Below, one piece after another: positions 48,404 to 57,092 of a stretch of 57,414 nt of DNA. The position numbers were made by a program, and so were the translations under genes. Within the stretch, counting starts at the first letter, position 1. Every line of letters starts with the position of its first letter. This DNA comes from JADGHX01 sp035760965. GTDB taxonomy: Bacteria > Pseudomonadota > Gammaproteobacteria > Steroidobacterales > Steroidobacteraceae. The stretch lies in contig DASTRY010000066.1 of assembly GCA_035760965.1 (NCBI GenBank), positions 1 through 57,414 of the forward strand, given 5' to 3'. The notes beneath the pieces were generated by a model. That model was not told where the DNA came from, made no database searches, and saw only the letters and a list, made by a program, of their open reading frames with translations.

Positions 48404-49689
48404 GGAAGCGCGCGCGCGATGACGCCTTCTTCGATGCACGCTGCAGCGAGTTGCTGACCGACGCGGCGGTCGGCGTCGAAGCGCTGCTTCGCGGCCGGGT
48501 CCTGAGCGAACTCGATCGCCGCCAGCAGCCCCACGCCGCGCACCTCGGCCACATGGGGCCGGCCTGTGAAGGTGTTCCGTAACCGCTCGAGGAAATACGC
48601 GCCGACCTCAGCCGCATTCTCGATGAGCCGCTCGCGCTCGATGATGTCGAGATTCGCCAGCGCCGCGGCCGCACCGATCGGATGCGCCGAAAACGTGTAG
48701 CCGTGCGCGAAGACGCCGAACGTATCGGTGCCCTGCTGCAAGACTTTCCAAACCTTGTCGCCGACGAGCACGCCCGAGAGCGGCTGATAGCCGCTGGTGA
48801 GGCCCTTGCCCACCGTGATGAGATCCGGCTCGATGCCGTAAAGATGCGACCCGAACGGTGCGCCGAGCCGGCCGAAGCCGCACACGACTTCATCAACGAT
48901 GAGCAGGATGTCGTGCTTGCGCAGCACGCGCTGAATCTCTTCCCAGTATCCGGCCGGCGGCGGAATGATGCCGCCCGTGCCCATCACCGGCTCGCCGATG
49001 AACGCGCCGATCGTGTCCGCGCCTTCGAGCTCGATCACCCCTTCGAGCTTCTTCGCGCAGCTGCGGGAGAATTCGCGCTCGTCGATGCCGTCCTGCGCGT
49101 GCCAGTAGTAGTGCGGGGTCATGGTGTGCAGGATGGGCCCTTGCGGCAGATCGAACGCCCTGTGATGCGTCTCGAGGCCCGTGAGACTGCCGGCCATCAC
49201 CGTGTTGCCGTGGTAGCCGCGCCAGCGCGAGATGATCTTCTTCTTGTCCGGTCGGCCGAGCACGTTGTTGTAGTACCAGACGATCTTCAGCTGCAGCTCG
49301 TTCGCGTCCGATCCCGAAAGGCCGAACTGGATGCGCTGCATGCCGCCCGGCGCCATCGCCAGCACGCGCCGGCCGAGCTCGATCGCCGGCTCGTTCGAGT
49401 AGCCGCGGAACGAGTGATAGAAACCGAGCTTCAGCGCCTGCTCGTGAATGGCGTCCGCGATCTCGCGGCGGCCATAACCGACGTGGTTGCAGTAGATGCC
49501 CGCGAACGCGTCGATGAGCTCGCGCCCATTGCGGTCGCGGATGCGAATACCCTCGCCGCCCGTGATGATGCGCGGCTCGCCCGCCTCGCCGGAGGCGAAC
49601 TGGCGCAGCGGCGTGAAGGGATGGATCAGCGTCGCGCGGTCGATCCGTTGCAGCTCGGCGGTGGTCGGCGGAGTGGGCTTGGTGCTCAT
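48292..49689 (-). CDS. Class-III PLP-dependent aminotransferase (omega-amino acid:pyruvate type)
   Basis: A 465-residue fold-type I aminotransferase. Visible features are the N-terminal GEGIRIRDRNGRELIDAFAG, the PLP phosphate-binding region GLSGSDANE, LIVDEVVCGFGR and the Schiff-base Lys in ITVGKGLTSGY. Related enzymes use beta-alanine, putrescine, taurine or GABA as amino donor with pyruvate. It diverges from an Lrp/AsnC regulator, a frequent arrangement that implies local control by an amino acid or amine. The 3' end overlaps the convergent GH2 gene by 112 bp; its C-terminus (DIVERVARAVERV) is family-like, so the overlap is due to GH2. Confidence 0.92.
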   Translation of the reverse strand: MSTKPTPPTTAELQRIDRATLIHPFTPLRQFASGEAGEPRIITGGEGIRIRDRNGRELIDAFAGIYCNHVGYGRREIADAIHEQALKLGFYHSFRGYSNEPAIELGRRVLAMAPGGMQRIQFGLSGSDANELQLKIVWYYNNVLGRPDKKKIISRWRGYHGNTVMAGSLTGLETHHRAFDLPQGPILHTMTPHYYWHAQDGIDEREFSRSCAKKLEGVIELEGADTIGAFIGEPVMGTGGIIPPPAGYWEEIQRVLRKHDILLIVDEVVCGFGRLGAPFGSHLYGIEPDLITVGKGLTSGYQPLSGVLVGDKVWKVLQQGTDTFGVFAHGYTFSAHPIGAAAALANLDIIERERLIENAAEVGAYFLERLRNTFTGRPHVAEVRGVGLLAAIEFAQDPAAKQRFDADRRVGQQLAAACIEEGVIARALPHGDILGFAPPLVITRADVDDIVERVARAVERVTRRL

Positions 49690-49856
49690 GCCGGCGAGTG
49701 TACCGGCCTGCCCGGTGATTTGAACGATGAGCCCCGGTTTCGCGGTTTGCGCCGGCTGCGCCGACGGTGCCTTGCCTCTGATCGTGACGTTCCACTTGCG
49801 ACGGGAAACGAAAAACGATAGTTCTGCCGCCTGCTGGGATAAGGGGTATTCGTTCC

Positions 49857-50333
49857 ATGATCGATCGCGTCGACGAGGCCATCCTCCGGCTGCTCGAAAA
49901 CGACGGCCGACTCTCGTTCAACAGCATCGGACAGGAAATCGGTCTGTCGAAGACGCCGAGCTGGGCGCGCGTCAACGCGCTCGAGCGCGACAAGGTGATC
50001 ACGGGCTACCGCGCGGAAATAGATCCCGCGCGTCTGGGGCTGCACCTGCACGCGTTCGTACAAGTGACCATCAACGCGGCGAAGCACGCCGAGTTCGAAG
50101 CCGCCGTGCAACGGCACGGTGCCGTGTTGGAGTGCTACACCACCGCGGGCGAGGCGGATTATCTCTTGCACGTGCTGGTGCCCGGCATCGCCGAGCTGGA
50201 CGATCTGCTGCGCAAGGAAATCTCGCGCATGCCGGGCGTGCAGCGGGAAACGACTACGGTCGCGATGAAGACCATCAAGCGCCGCGGCTCGATCATGGAT
50301 TGCGTCCGAACAGGAGTGCCGCCCAAGCGCTGA
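49857..50333 (+). CDS. Lrp/AsnC-family transcriptional regulator
   Basis: The 158 residues have an N-terminal helix-turn-helix (DEAILRLLENDGRLSFNSIG; IGLSKTPSWARVNALERDKV) and a C-terminal RAM effector domain (AFVQVTINAAKHAEFEAAVQ; TTAGEADYLLHVLV). It is divergent from the aminotransferase across 167 bp and presumably senses its substrate or product. Family members typically act as octamers. The motif SKTPSWARV contains Ser-Trp where most members have a Cys-Arg pair (TPCWRRV), a small departure in the recognition helix area. Confidence 0.92.
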   Translation: MIDRVDEAILRLLENDGRLSFNSIGQEIGLSKTPSWARVNALERDKVITGYRAEIDPARLGLHLHAFVQVTINAAKHAEFEAAVQRHGAVLECYTTAGEADYLLHVLVPGIAELDDLLRKEISRMPGVQRETTTVAMKTIKRRGSIMDCVRTGVPPKR

Positions 50334-50400
50334 CGCAGGCCGCCGTCCGGCGACAAGGCGATGTGACGCCGGCCCGCGTTGCCGCTGTTTGTTCAATTCG

Positions 50401-50607
50401 GTGCGCGACTCGCGACCCCGCTGCGCCCCCGCGCGGTCGTGCTTACGCGTTCGCCGACGTCGGCGCGTGTTCGGTCGGCGCGCGTTCGAGTCGGCGCTGA
50501 CTGCCGGCAACGTCGGCCTGGGTTCCCGCTATGCGCTCAGTTGGTGCGCGGCTCGCGGCCCGCTGCACCCGCGCGGTCGCGCTTACGCGTTCGCCGACGT
50601 TGGCGCT
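50401..50607. repeat. 140-bp-spaced direct duplication spanning the 3' end of the MDR oxidoreductase gene
   Basis: Positions 50401-50466 and 50544-50606 are imperfect direct copies. The best part (50431-50466 against 50571-50606) differs at about two positions and shares GCTTACGCGTTCGCCGACGT. The right copy contains the stop codon of the oxidoreductase gene (TTA at 50583-50585) and the last codons TSANA; the left copy holds the same stop and codons, now non-coding. The rest of 50334-50582 shows no other gene. Confidence 0.7.
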
Positions 50608-51710
50608 GGTGTGTTTTGCGCGGGCATCGCCACTGCAGCCGGCGAAACGTCGGCCCCGCTCTCTTCCGCTACCGCACTCTCCGTCGCGTCGGTCGCTGGC
50701 GTTGCGACGGCGGGTGGCTGCAGCTCCTGCACGCGCACGACGACCTTGCCGTGACGCTTGTCCCCGATCTGCATCGCGTGACGAATCGCCTCGATGGCAT
50801 CTTTCAGCTCGTAAGTCGCGGCGACGCGGGCGTGCAGGCGCCCGGCGGCAAGCATGTCGCCTATACGGATGTATACCGCCTTGCGCTCCTCGGGCGTGTG
50901 GCGCGCCAGTTGCCGGGCCGGGCTGATCCCGCACAGCCGGATGCCGCGGCTCGCCAGCAATTCCGCGGGGAGATGGCAGGGCTCCCCGCTCATCGCGCCG
51001 TAGCTGACGACCAGGCCGTCGTCTTCGAGGCAGGCAGCCAGCCGGGCGGTCGCGTCGCCCCCGATGGCATCGATCGCCATGCGGATCGGCTCACCCTGCG
51101 TGACCGCCATCACGCGATCGCGCAGATCCGCGGAATCGAGCAGCACCGCTCCGGCACCGATCTCCTTCAGCTCACCGATGACCGGCGTGCTCTTGACGAC
51201 GTTCACGACTCGCACGCGCTGCTCGCGCGCTATCTGAATCACCATGCGACCGACGGGAGAGTTCGCCGCGTTCTGCAAGACCCAGTCGTCCGGGCCGAGC
51301 TTCACGAAGTCGTGCAGCATGAGAAGCGCCGTCGCCGGGCTCAGCGACAGCAGCGCCACTTGCACCGGATCGCCTTCGGGTGCGAGGTTCAGGCCGTCCG
51401 CGTCGACGGCGATCCGCTCGCGATACGTGCCGGCGCCGAGCGGCGCGAAGACGCGCATGCCCACCTCGAGCCCGTCGACCTCGGGGCCGAGCGCGCGAAT
51501 GCGCCCGACGCCTTCATAGCCCGGCGTGCGCGGCAGCTTCTTGCGGAACCCTTCGGCGCCGAGCACCGTGCGCGCATCGGCCGCCTGCACGACCGCCGCC
51601 TCGATGTCGATCACGACCTGACCGGTGCCGGCGATGGGCTCGGCCACGTCCTCGTGCAATTCCAGCACGCGGGCGGGATCGCCATAGTCGGTTTGGATCA
51701 GCGCCTTCAC
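50583..51710 (-). CDS. MDR-superfamily zinc-independent quinone oxidoreductase-like protein
   Basis: A NAD(P)H-dependent medium-chain reductase of 375 residues. The GroES-like domain is MKALIQTDYGDPARVLELHE onward, with PGYEGVGRI in place of the zinc-site GHE motif. The cofactor domain contains NAANSPVGRMVIQIAR and DAIGGDATARLAAC. It resembles mitochondrial trans-2-enoyl-CoA reductase/quinone oxidoreductase types. The fold should end near KVVVRVQ; about 47 extra Ala/Thr/Pro-rich residues follow, encoded partly by the duplicated 3' repeat. Substrate unknown. Confidence 0.85.
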   Translation of the reverse strand: MKALIQTDYGDPARVLELHEDVAEPIAGTGQVVIDIEAAVVQAADARTVLGAEGFRKKLPRTPGYEGVGRIRALGPEVDGLEVGMRVFAPLGAGTYRERIAVDADGLNLAPEGDPVQVALLSLSPATALLMLHDFVKLGPDDWVLQNAANSPVGRMVIQIAREQRVRVVNVVKSTPVIGELKEIGAGAVLLDSADLRDRVMAVTQGEPIRMAIDAIGGDATARLAACLEDDGLVVSYGAMSGEPCHLPAELLASRGIRLCGISPARQLARHTPEERKAVYIRIGDMLAAGRLHARVAATYELKDAIEAIRHAMQIGDKRHGKVVVRVQELQPPAVATPATDATESAVAEESGADVSPAAVAMPAQNTPAPTSANA

Positions 51711-51826
51711 GCGCGAATGATGGCCGACATCGCGCCGCGCACAAGCGAACGCATGTCTCTATTTCCGATCCTGTGGATTCCGACACGACGGCGGAACCGG
51801 GCGGGCGCGAGCCGTCCCCCGGCTGC

Positions 51827-51850
51827 CCGGCGGCATCGTCATGCCGCCGG
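51827..51850. terminator. Hairpin downstream of the 51878-52660 gene
   Basis: A perfect 10-bp stem (CCGGCGGCAT / ATGCCGCCGG) with a CGTC loop lies 27 bp past the stop of the exported-protein gene. No T-tract follows on the minus strand, so it may be a stabiliser or a weak terminator. Confidence 0.45.
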
Positions 51851-51877
51851 CGGCGCGGCGTGCCCCGCCAGTGTGAC

Positions 51878-52660
51878 TCAGTGCTCGAAAGTCGTTTCCC
51901 CCGACGCGTCCACGGGGTTGCGATCGTTCTCCGCGCAGATGAACTCGAGCAGGTCCCCCTCGCGCGAGCGCGTGAACGTCAGCGTGTTGGTGTAGGGCTT
52001 CGCGAGCGCTTCGGGATCGTCCACCGTGATCTGCACCCGCATCACATCCGGGTCTTTCGGATCGAGGGCGAAGCGCTCCGTGATGTGCACCTTGTCGCTG
52101 TGATACATGCCGGGCATGAGCGGGACGGTGGTCTTGATGCCCACGGTGTCGACGACGAGCGTGTCGCCCTCCCACTTGCCGATCGAATGGCCGTTGAAGC
52201 TCGGCTCGGCGTCCGGATGTCCACGACCGTCCGTATAGATCACGCGCCACTGCATCCACGCCTCGTGGTGGATCGTGACGCGCCCGGGCGTGAACAGGAA
52301 CTCGATGGGGTACTGCGCCACCGACATGATGTACGGCATGCCCGGCGGCATGCAGTTCGAATACTTCTTGCGCGCCTGTCCGTGGTGCGCGTCCATGTCC
52401 TTCTTGAACGCCTCATAGTCGGTGAGGTACTTGCCCTTCAGCGTCGGCAGCTCGCGCTTGGTGCCGGGGCCGGGGAAGGTGATCGTCCAGATGCCGCCCC
52501 AGTCGGGCAGCTTGTCGAGTGCCGCGTAGTGGCCCTTCGGTAGCGCCGCGCCGGGGATCTGTGGACTCGCATCGCCCGCAGCGTAGACAGTCGTGAAAAT
52601 AAACAACGCCAGTGCGCTCGAGATCGTCTTTCGCACCGTGCTTCGCGCATTCATGCTCAT
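51878..52660 (-). CDS. Exported protein of uncharacterised family (paralogue of 53196-54110)
   Basis: 260 residues with a signal peptide (about 1-27, ending VYAAG). The mature part contains DWGGIWTITFPGPGTKRELP, NCMPPGMPYIM, IYTDGRGHPDAEPSFNGHSI and SIGKWEGDTLVVDTVG, a pattern of an all-beta secreted family of unknown function seen in environmental proteobacteria. Its core motifs (CxPxGMPxIM; DGRxHxD; SIGxWExDxLxVxT) recur in the gene at 53196-54110, so the two are paralogues flanking a DUF6152 gene. No catalytic motif is recognised. Confidence 0.75.
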   Translation of the reverse strand: MSMNARSTVRKTISSALALFIFTTVYAAGDASPQIPGAALPKGHYAALDKLPDWGGIWTITFPGPGTKRELPTLKGKYLTDYEAFKKDMDAHHGQARKKYSNCMPPGMPYIMSVAQYPIEFLFTPGRVTIHHEAWMQWRVIYTDGRGHPDAEPSFNGHSIGKWEGDTLVVDTVGIKTTVPLMPGMYHSDKVHITERFALDPKDPDVMRVQITVDDPEALAKPYTNTLTFTRSREGDLLEFICAENDRNPVDASGETTFEH

Positions 52661-52741
52661 CCCCTCGCTTGTTGCCCACCGTTGGCGTTGTTAGATTTGC
52701 GCCTTCTGCGCAGGCCTCGATTCTGCCGGAGTATGGAAAAC

Positions 52742-53149
52742 ATGCGCACCGTGAAACACGCCACTAGCCGCACAGTGAGAGCCCTCGGCACCGCGCTGCT
52801 CGCGTTCGCCGCCGTCGCCTCCGCTCATCATTCGGGCGCGATGTTCGATCGTGAGAAGGAGATCACGATCACCGGCACCGTCACGGAATTCACCTGGACC
52901 AATCCGCACGCCTCGTTCCGCGTGGACGTGCCGAATGCGGAGGGCAAGGTCGAGAGCTGGGCGATCGAGATGAACAGCCCGAACAATCTGGTGCATGCCG
53001 GCTGGAAGCGCTCGACGATCAAGGCCGGGGACAAGGTGACCGTCAAGATCCACCCGCTGCGCGATGGCCGGCCAGGCGGGTTATACGTTGGTATAACGCT
53101 GCCCGACGGGCGCTACCTGGGTGCACCGGTCGAAAAGAACGGCTACTGA
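52742..53149 (+). CDS. DUF6152-type exported protein
   Basis: 135 residues from ATG 52742, which has GGAG 10 nt upstream (ATG 52733 is an alternative). The signal peptide ends AAVASAHHSG. The mature protein is a small beta-barrel-like domain with HHSGAMFDREKEITITGTV, EFTWTNPHASFRVDV and GWKRSTIKAGDKVTVKIHP, characteristic of DUF6152, a periplasmic family resembling OB-fold proteins. It is transcribed opposite to its two exported neighbours. Function unknown; copies of this family tend to sit beside the exported family represented at 51878 and 53196. Confidence 0.8.
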   Translation: MRTVKHATSRTVRALGTALLAFAAVASAHHSGAMFDREKEITITGTVTEFTWTNPHASFRVDVPNAEGKVESWAIEMNSPNNLVHAGWKRSTIKAGDKVTVKIHPLRDGRPGGLYVGITLPDGRYLGAPVEKNGY

Positions 53150-53195
53150 AAGGCCGGCCGGCAGCCGCCGACGGCCCGGGCGGCCCCCGCGGCCC

Positions 53196-54110
53196 TCACT
53201 TCTTCTCGGGTTCCTTCGTGATCCCGGCCTCTTTCTCGCGCCGATCGACCTCGGCCGACCCTTCCGCCGTGCTCGGCAGGTTCTTGTTGAGGTTCGGCAG
53301 ACACTCCACCTCCGGAATGTCGCTGTAGTCCATGCGCATCCAGCGCTTGGTGCTCTTCCATTCGCCCTTCCAGTTCTGCGGGTCCACCATGGTGTACTCG
53401 ATCTGCAGCGTCTTGCCGCCATCCTGCATGGTGATGCGCTCGGTGATCTCGAACTGATCGCTGATCGGCAGCCCTGAGTCGATCCAGTGCTCGTTCGTCT
53501 CGAAGTACTTTGTGTGGACGATGAGCGCGTCCTTCTCCCAGTGACCGATCGACTCGCCGTTGTAGGTGGGCACGACGATGTCGGGGTCCGAGTGCGGCCG
53601 CCCATCCAGATAGATGATGCGCAAGCTGTTCGTGAAGCCGAACATCATGTAGATCACGGTCGGCAGCTGTACCATGCTGATCGGCCAGACGCGCGTCATG
53701 ATCATCGGCATGCCGGCCGGATAGCACTGCCCGATGCTGTCGCGATAGCGCTGGCCCTTCTTCTGCGCCTCCGCGGCTTCCTTCATGGCCTGCTGCCCAG
53801 CCTCGTAGAACTCCGGATATGGCGGCCCGAAGCGGAAATCGCTGAACTTCCGCCGCAAGTCCACGAACCAGGTGCCGGTCAGATCGAAGGGCGGCTTCGG
53901 CCGCTTCTTCGCGAGATTCTGCGGCGCGAGCGCGCCGTAGTACCCCTCGTGTTGATGCGAGAGCTCCGCGATCTGCTCCGCGTTCAGGCCGGGGCGTTCC
54001 GCCGGCGCCGGCCCGGCCGGTCGCTGCTGAGCGCCGGCGATAGTGACGAATGCGGCCAACATCACGGTGACGACGGCGCGCGCTCCGGCACGCCACATCG
54101 ATCTGCTCAT
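53196..54110 (-). CDS. Exported protein of uncharacterised family, larger paralogue
   Basis: 304 residues from ATG 54110. The signal peptide runs about 1-27 (AFVTIAGAQQ). The mature part has FDLTGTWFVDLRRKFSDFRF, QCYPAGMPMIM, IYLDGRPHSDPDIVVPTYNG and SIGHWEKDALIVHTKYFETN, matching the 51878-52660 protein in order and spacing. The Glu/Lys-rich C-terminus is unique to this copy. It starts 5 bp after the stop of the SnoaL-hydrolase fusion gene and should be in the same operon. Function unknown; association with a hydrolase suggests a secreted catabolic system. Confidence 0.75.
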   Translation of the reverse strand: MSRSMWRAGARAVVTVMLAAFVTIAGAQQRPAGPAPAERPGLNAEQIAELSHQHEGYYGALAPQNLAKKRPKPPFDLTGTWFVDLRRKFSDFRFGPPYPEFYEAGQQAMKEAAEAQKKGQRYRDSIGQCYPAGMPMIMTRVWPISMVQLPTVIYMMFGFTNSLRIIYLDGRPHSDPDIVVPTYNGESIGHWEKDALIVHTKYFETNEHWIDSGLPISDQFEITERITMQDGGKTLQIEYTMVDPQNWKGEWKSTKRWMRMDYSDIPEVECLPNLNKNLPSTAEGSAEVDRREKEAGITKEPEKK

Positions 54111-54115
54111 ACGCG

Positions 54116-57076
54116 CTACTCCAAACTCTTTATGAACTCGAGCACCGGCCCGGATAGTGTCACATCGCCGGTGTTCACCGCATAGAGCTCGGACAGGTGC
54201 GAGTGGTCCGCAAGGGTCACTCGCCGGACCGGTTTGCCCGCCTGCGCACGGGCCTGCGCGAGCTTGTCGGATTCCGGTTTGAAGGTCTCGGGATCGAGCT
54301 CGGCGTCGGTCACGAGCAGCGGCACGTCGCTCTTCACGAGGCCGTAGATGGACGAGCGCTCCTTGTACTTCGAGACATCTTCGCCGTAGTACGCCTTCCA
54401 GACGGACACGGTATCGCCCAGATCGTAGAAACCCGAGGTGAGGATCGCACCCCGGACGCCCGCGTTCTTGTGCTCGTTGGCGGCATTGGCGAGATAGTCC
54501 GCGGCGTGCGCCGCGCCTGCCGAATGGCCCCACAGAAAGATCTTCTCGGGATCGCCGCCGTAGCCCGCGATATGCGCCCGCAGCCAATCGACCACGCGAC
54601 GAAGGTCCTGCACGCCCGACGGATACTGGAACTGCGGTGCGAGCCGATAGTTGATCGTCACGCCCACGAGCCCGTGCGAGGCCGCCCACAAGCCGACGTT
54701 GTCATAGAACGGCGAACCCGGCGTGTGCTTCGAGCCCATTGCGAACCCGCCGCCATGGACGAATACGACGACCGGCTTGCCCTGCCCCTTCTCCGGCGAC
54801 GTGAAGATGTCCAGCACGTGTCGCTCGTGCGGCCCGTACTTCACGTCGCGCGTGAGCGAGACGTTCTCGTACGGCTCCTTCGGCTGCAGCGGCGCGTACA
54901 GCTCGCCCGTGCGCTTGCCGTCGATGATGGGGCCGATTGCGCGGATCGCCGCAGCGATCTGCAGCTCCGGAACGTGGGTGATGGGAGGCAACTCAGTGCG
55001 ACCAGTCACGGGATTGGCGTAGTGAAACGGAATGTCGTAGACGTTCGGGAACATCCTGAAAACGAGCGTCGGCGGCGCATCCGGCGGCAGCTCCTTGCTC
55101 GGGCCGGGCATCTGGCCGCTCACGCCGCGCATCCAACCGCCCTTATAGCTCGCCGTCCAGGTGTTGTACGTGTGATCGACGCGCAGCTTCCAGACACCGT
55201 CTTCCTTCACGGCTTCGTTCTCGTAGATCGAGCCGCCCATCGAGGCGCCGCGCCCGAAGCTCAGCTGCTGCATCATGCGCACGCGAATCTTCGCGGTCTT
55301 GCCGTCGTCGGCGACGTGGATCACCGGCTGCATCTGCACGTGATTCCCGAGGCGGCCCGCGACCGGCCCCTCTTTGCCACGGCCGAAGACCGTCAGCAGA
55401 AACTCGCGCACGCGCTTCTGACTGCGATACACGCCACGCTGCGCGAGCTCCATCGAGCCGTCGCGTGAGAACAGATCGGCGAGATCGTTCCAGAGGTTCT
55501 TGTCGAGGTAGTACCCGTAGGCGCTCGTCAGGTTCTCGAGCTCATGGAAGTCCTTCACGCGGGCGATGGTGTTCTCGGCCGCCGCGAGCACGGCCTCACG
55601 GTCGGTCACCCTCGGCGGCGTGGGGCGCTTGCTCGCCGGCATCAACGATGCTGTCGCAAGGTCTTTCCCGGGGCCGCCGACTTCCGGATAGTGCGGCGGC
55701 TCGCCCGTCACCGGATTGCGATAGTGGAACGGCGGAACGTTCGCCTTCGGATAGATCTCGTAGGTCTGCGTCGGCGACCGGTCCGGCGGCAACTGCGCAC
55801 TCACTGCGGGCGCGGGTTGCGCATCCTTCCCCCAGCCTTTGTCGTAGTCGGTGATGAACGTCGGATAGAAATGCAGCGACTGGAATTTCCAGACGCCGTT
55901 CTGCTTGACGAACGTGTTCTCGTAGGTGCCTTCGCTCCACGTCCCCGTGCCGCGATATTGGCCCGTCATCGTGAATTCGCGACTGCGGAGGCGCGCGGTG
56001 CGGCCATCCGGGGCGACATCGACGATCGGCTGGAGCTGGATGTGATCGTTCAGCACGCCGTCGGTCGCGCCGTGCGGGCCGAGGAGGTCGAGAAAGGCGC
56101 GGACGCGCTGCTTGCCGACGTACACACCCTGCTGCGCCCACTCGATAGTGCCGTCCTCGGCGAAGAGGTCGGCCACCTGGTCCCACATGTTGCGGTCCAG
56201 GTAGTAGCCGTAGATACGCTGGAGGTTCTCGATGTCCTGCGCATCTTTTAGAAGCGCGGCACGCTGGGCGAGATCGGCCAGGCGTTTGCGTTCGCTGCCC
56301 CGCGACGTGACCAGCTTGGCGAGAGCGGCCGTATCCCAGGCGTTTCCACCGGCCGCGGTGCCGGGGTTCTCGTAGTGGAACGGCGCGATGCACGCGGGCG
56401 CAAATCCGTCGCAGTCGGTGTTCCGCTCGCGGTCGGGCGGGTGCGCGAGCTTGCGCCGCGGACGCGCGGGTGCTGCCTCGCCGGCGGAGCCCGCGTTCGG
56501 CGGCGCCGTCCAACCCGTCGCGTAGGGCGCGCCGAATCCCGAGTAGTAGTCGAGCTTGCTGATCTTCCAGACCCCGCCTTCCTTGCGGTATTGAATTTCG
56601 TACACCCCTTCGGCCCAGGTCGCCCCGCCGCCCAGGCTGCCGAACATCGCGAACGCTCGCCACCGTCCGCGCGCGGTCACGCCGCTCGGATCGAGGTGCA
56701 CGACCGGCTGAATGTTCATGTGGTTGTAGAGCCGGTTGTCGCCGAGCCCCACCTGCCCCATCTTCACGTTGCCGACATTCAGGAACAGGTGCTTGCGAAT
56801 GCTCTCGTGCCCGACGAACACGCCCGCCGGATAGTTGGCGACAGCGTCGTCGGTGAAGAGCGCCGCGAGGTCCTCCCACATTCCCTTGTCGAGATAGTAG
56901 CCGTAGGCCCGCTGCAGCTTCTTGATGGCCTGAAGGTCCTCGGCGGCGCGAACATCCGCTTCGAGCCGATTCAGCCGCTCTGCGACGGACGGCTCCGAGG
57001 CAAGCGCCTCGGAGCGCCCTCCACCGAAAGCCGCGACGAGCATTGCAAGAGCGAACCCCGCAAAGCGATGTCGCAT
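54116..57076 (-). CDS. Exported triple SnoaL/NTF2-like domain - alpha/beta hydrolase fusion
   Basis: 986 residues with a signal peptide (about 1-26, ending EALASE). Three SnoaL/NTF2-like domains occupy about 35-195, 265-415 and 495-650; each opens with a near-identical helix (YGYYLDKGMWEDLAALF, YGYYLDRNMWDQVADLF, YGYYLDKNLWNDLADLF), and a linker with PFHYxNP follows each one (residues 233, 449 and 683). A hydrolase domain (about 735-986) has HGGG (774-777), nucleophile Ser852 in GHSAG, acid Asp924 or Asp928 and His958 or His960, as in HSL/BD-FAE-type carboxylesterases. Single SnoaL proteins are common, but three copies fused to an esterase is an unusual architecture. The start ATG 57076 gives the signal peptide. 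Confidence 0.88.
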   Translation of the reverse strand: MRHRFAGFALAMLVAAFGGGRSEALASEPSVAERLNRLEADVRAAEDLQAIKKLQRAYGYYLDKGMWEDLAALFTDDAVANYPAGVFVGHESIRKHLFLNVGNVKMGQVGLGDNRLYNHMNIQPVVHLDPSGVTARGRWRAFAMFGSLGGGATWAEGVYEIQYRKEGGVWKISKLDYYSGFGAPYATGWTAPPNAGSAGEAAPARPRRKLAHPPDRERNTDCDGFAPACIAPFHYENPGTAAGGNAWDTAALAKLVTSRGSERKRLADLAQRAALLKDAQDIENLQRIYGYYLDRNMWDQVADLFAEDGTIEWAQQGVYVGKQRVRAFLDLLGPHGATDGVLNDHIQLQPIVDVAPDGRTARLRSREFTMTGQYRGTGTWSEGTYENTFVKQNGVWKFQSLHFYPTFITDYDKGWGKDAQPAPAVSAQLPPDRSPTQTYEIYPKANVPPFHYRNPVTGEPPHYPEVGGPGKDLATASLMPASKRPTPPRVTDREAVLAAAENTIARVKDFHELENLTSAYGYYLDKNLWNDLADLFSRDGSMELAQRGVYRSQKRVREFLLTVFGRGKEGPVAGRLGNHVQMQPVIHVADDGKTAKIRVRMMQQLSFGRGASMGGSIYENEAVKEDGVWKLRVDHTYNTWTASYKGGWMRGVSGQMPGPSKELPPDAPPTLVFRMFPNVYDIPFHYANPVTGRTELPPITHVPELQIAAAIRAIGPIIDGKRTGELYAPLQPKEPYENVSLTRDVKYGPHERHVLDIFTSPEKGQGKPVVVFVHGGGFAMGSKHTPGSPFYDNVGLWAASHGLVGVTINYRLAPQFQYPSGVQDLRRVVDWLRAHIAGYGGDPEKIFLWGHSAGAAHAADYLANAANEHKNAGVRGAILTSGFYDLGDTVSVWKAYYGEDVSKYKERSSIYGLVKSDVPLLVTDAELDPETFKPESDKLAQARAQAGKPVRRVTLADHSHLSELYAVNTGDVTLSGPVLEFIKSLE

Positions 57077-57092
57077 GCGACGTCGGTCCTCG

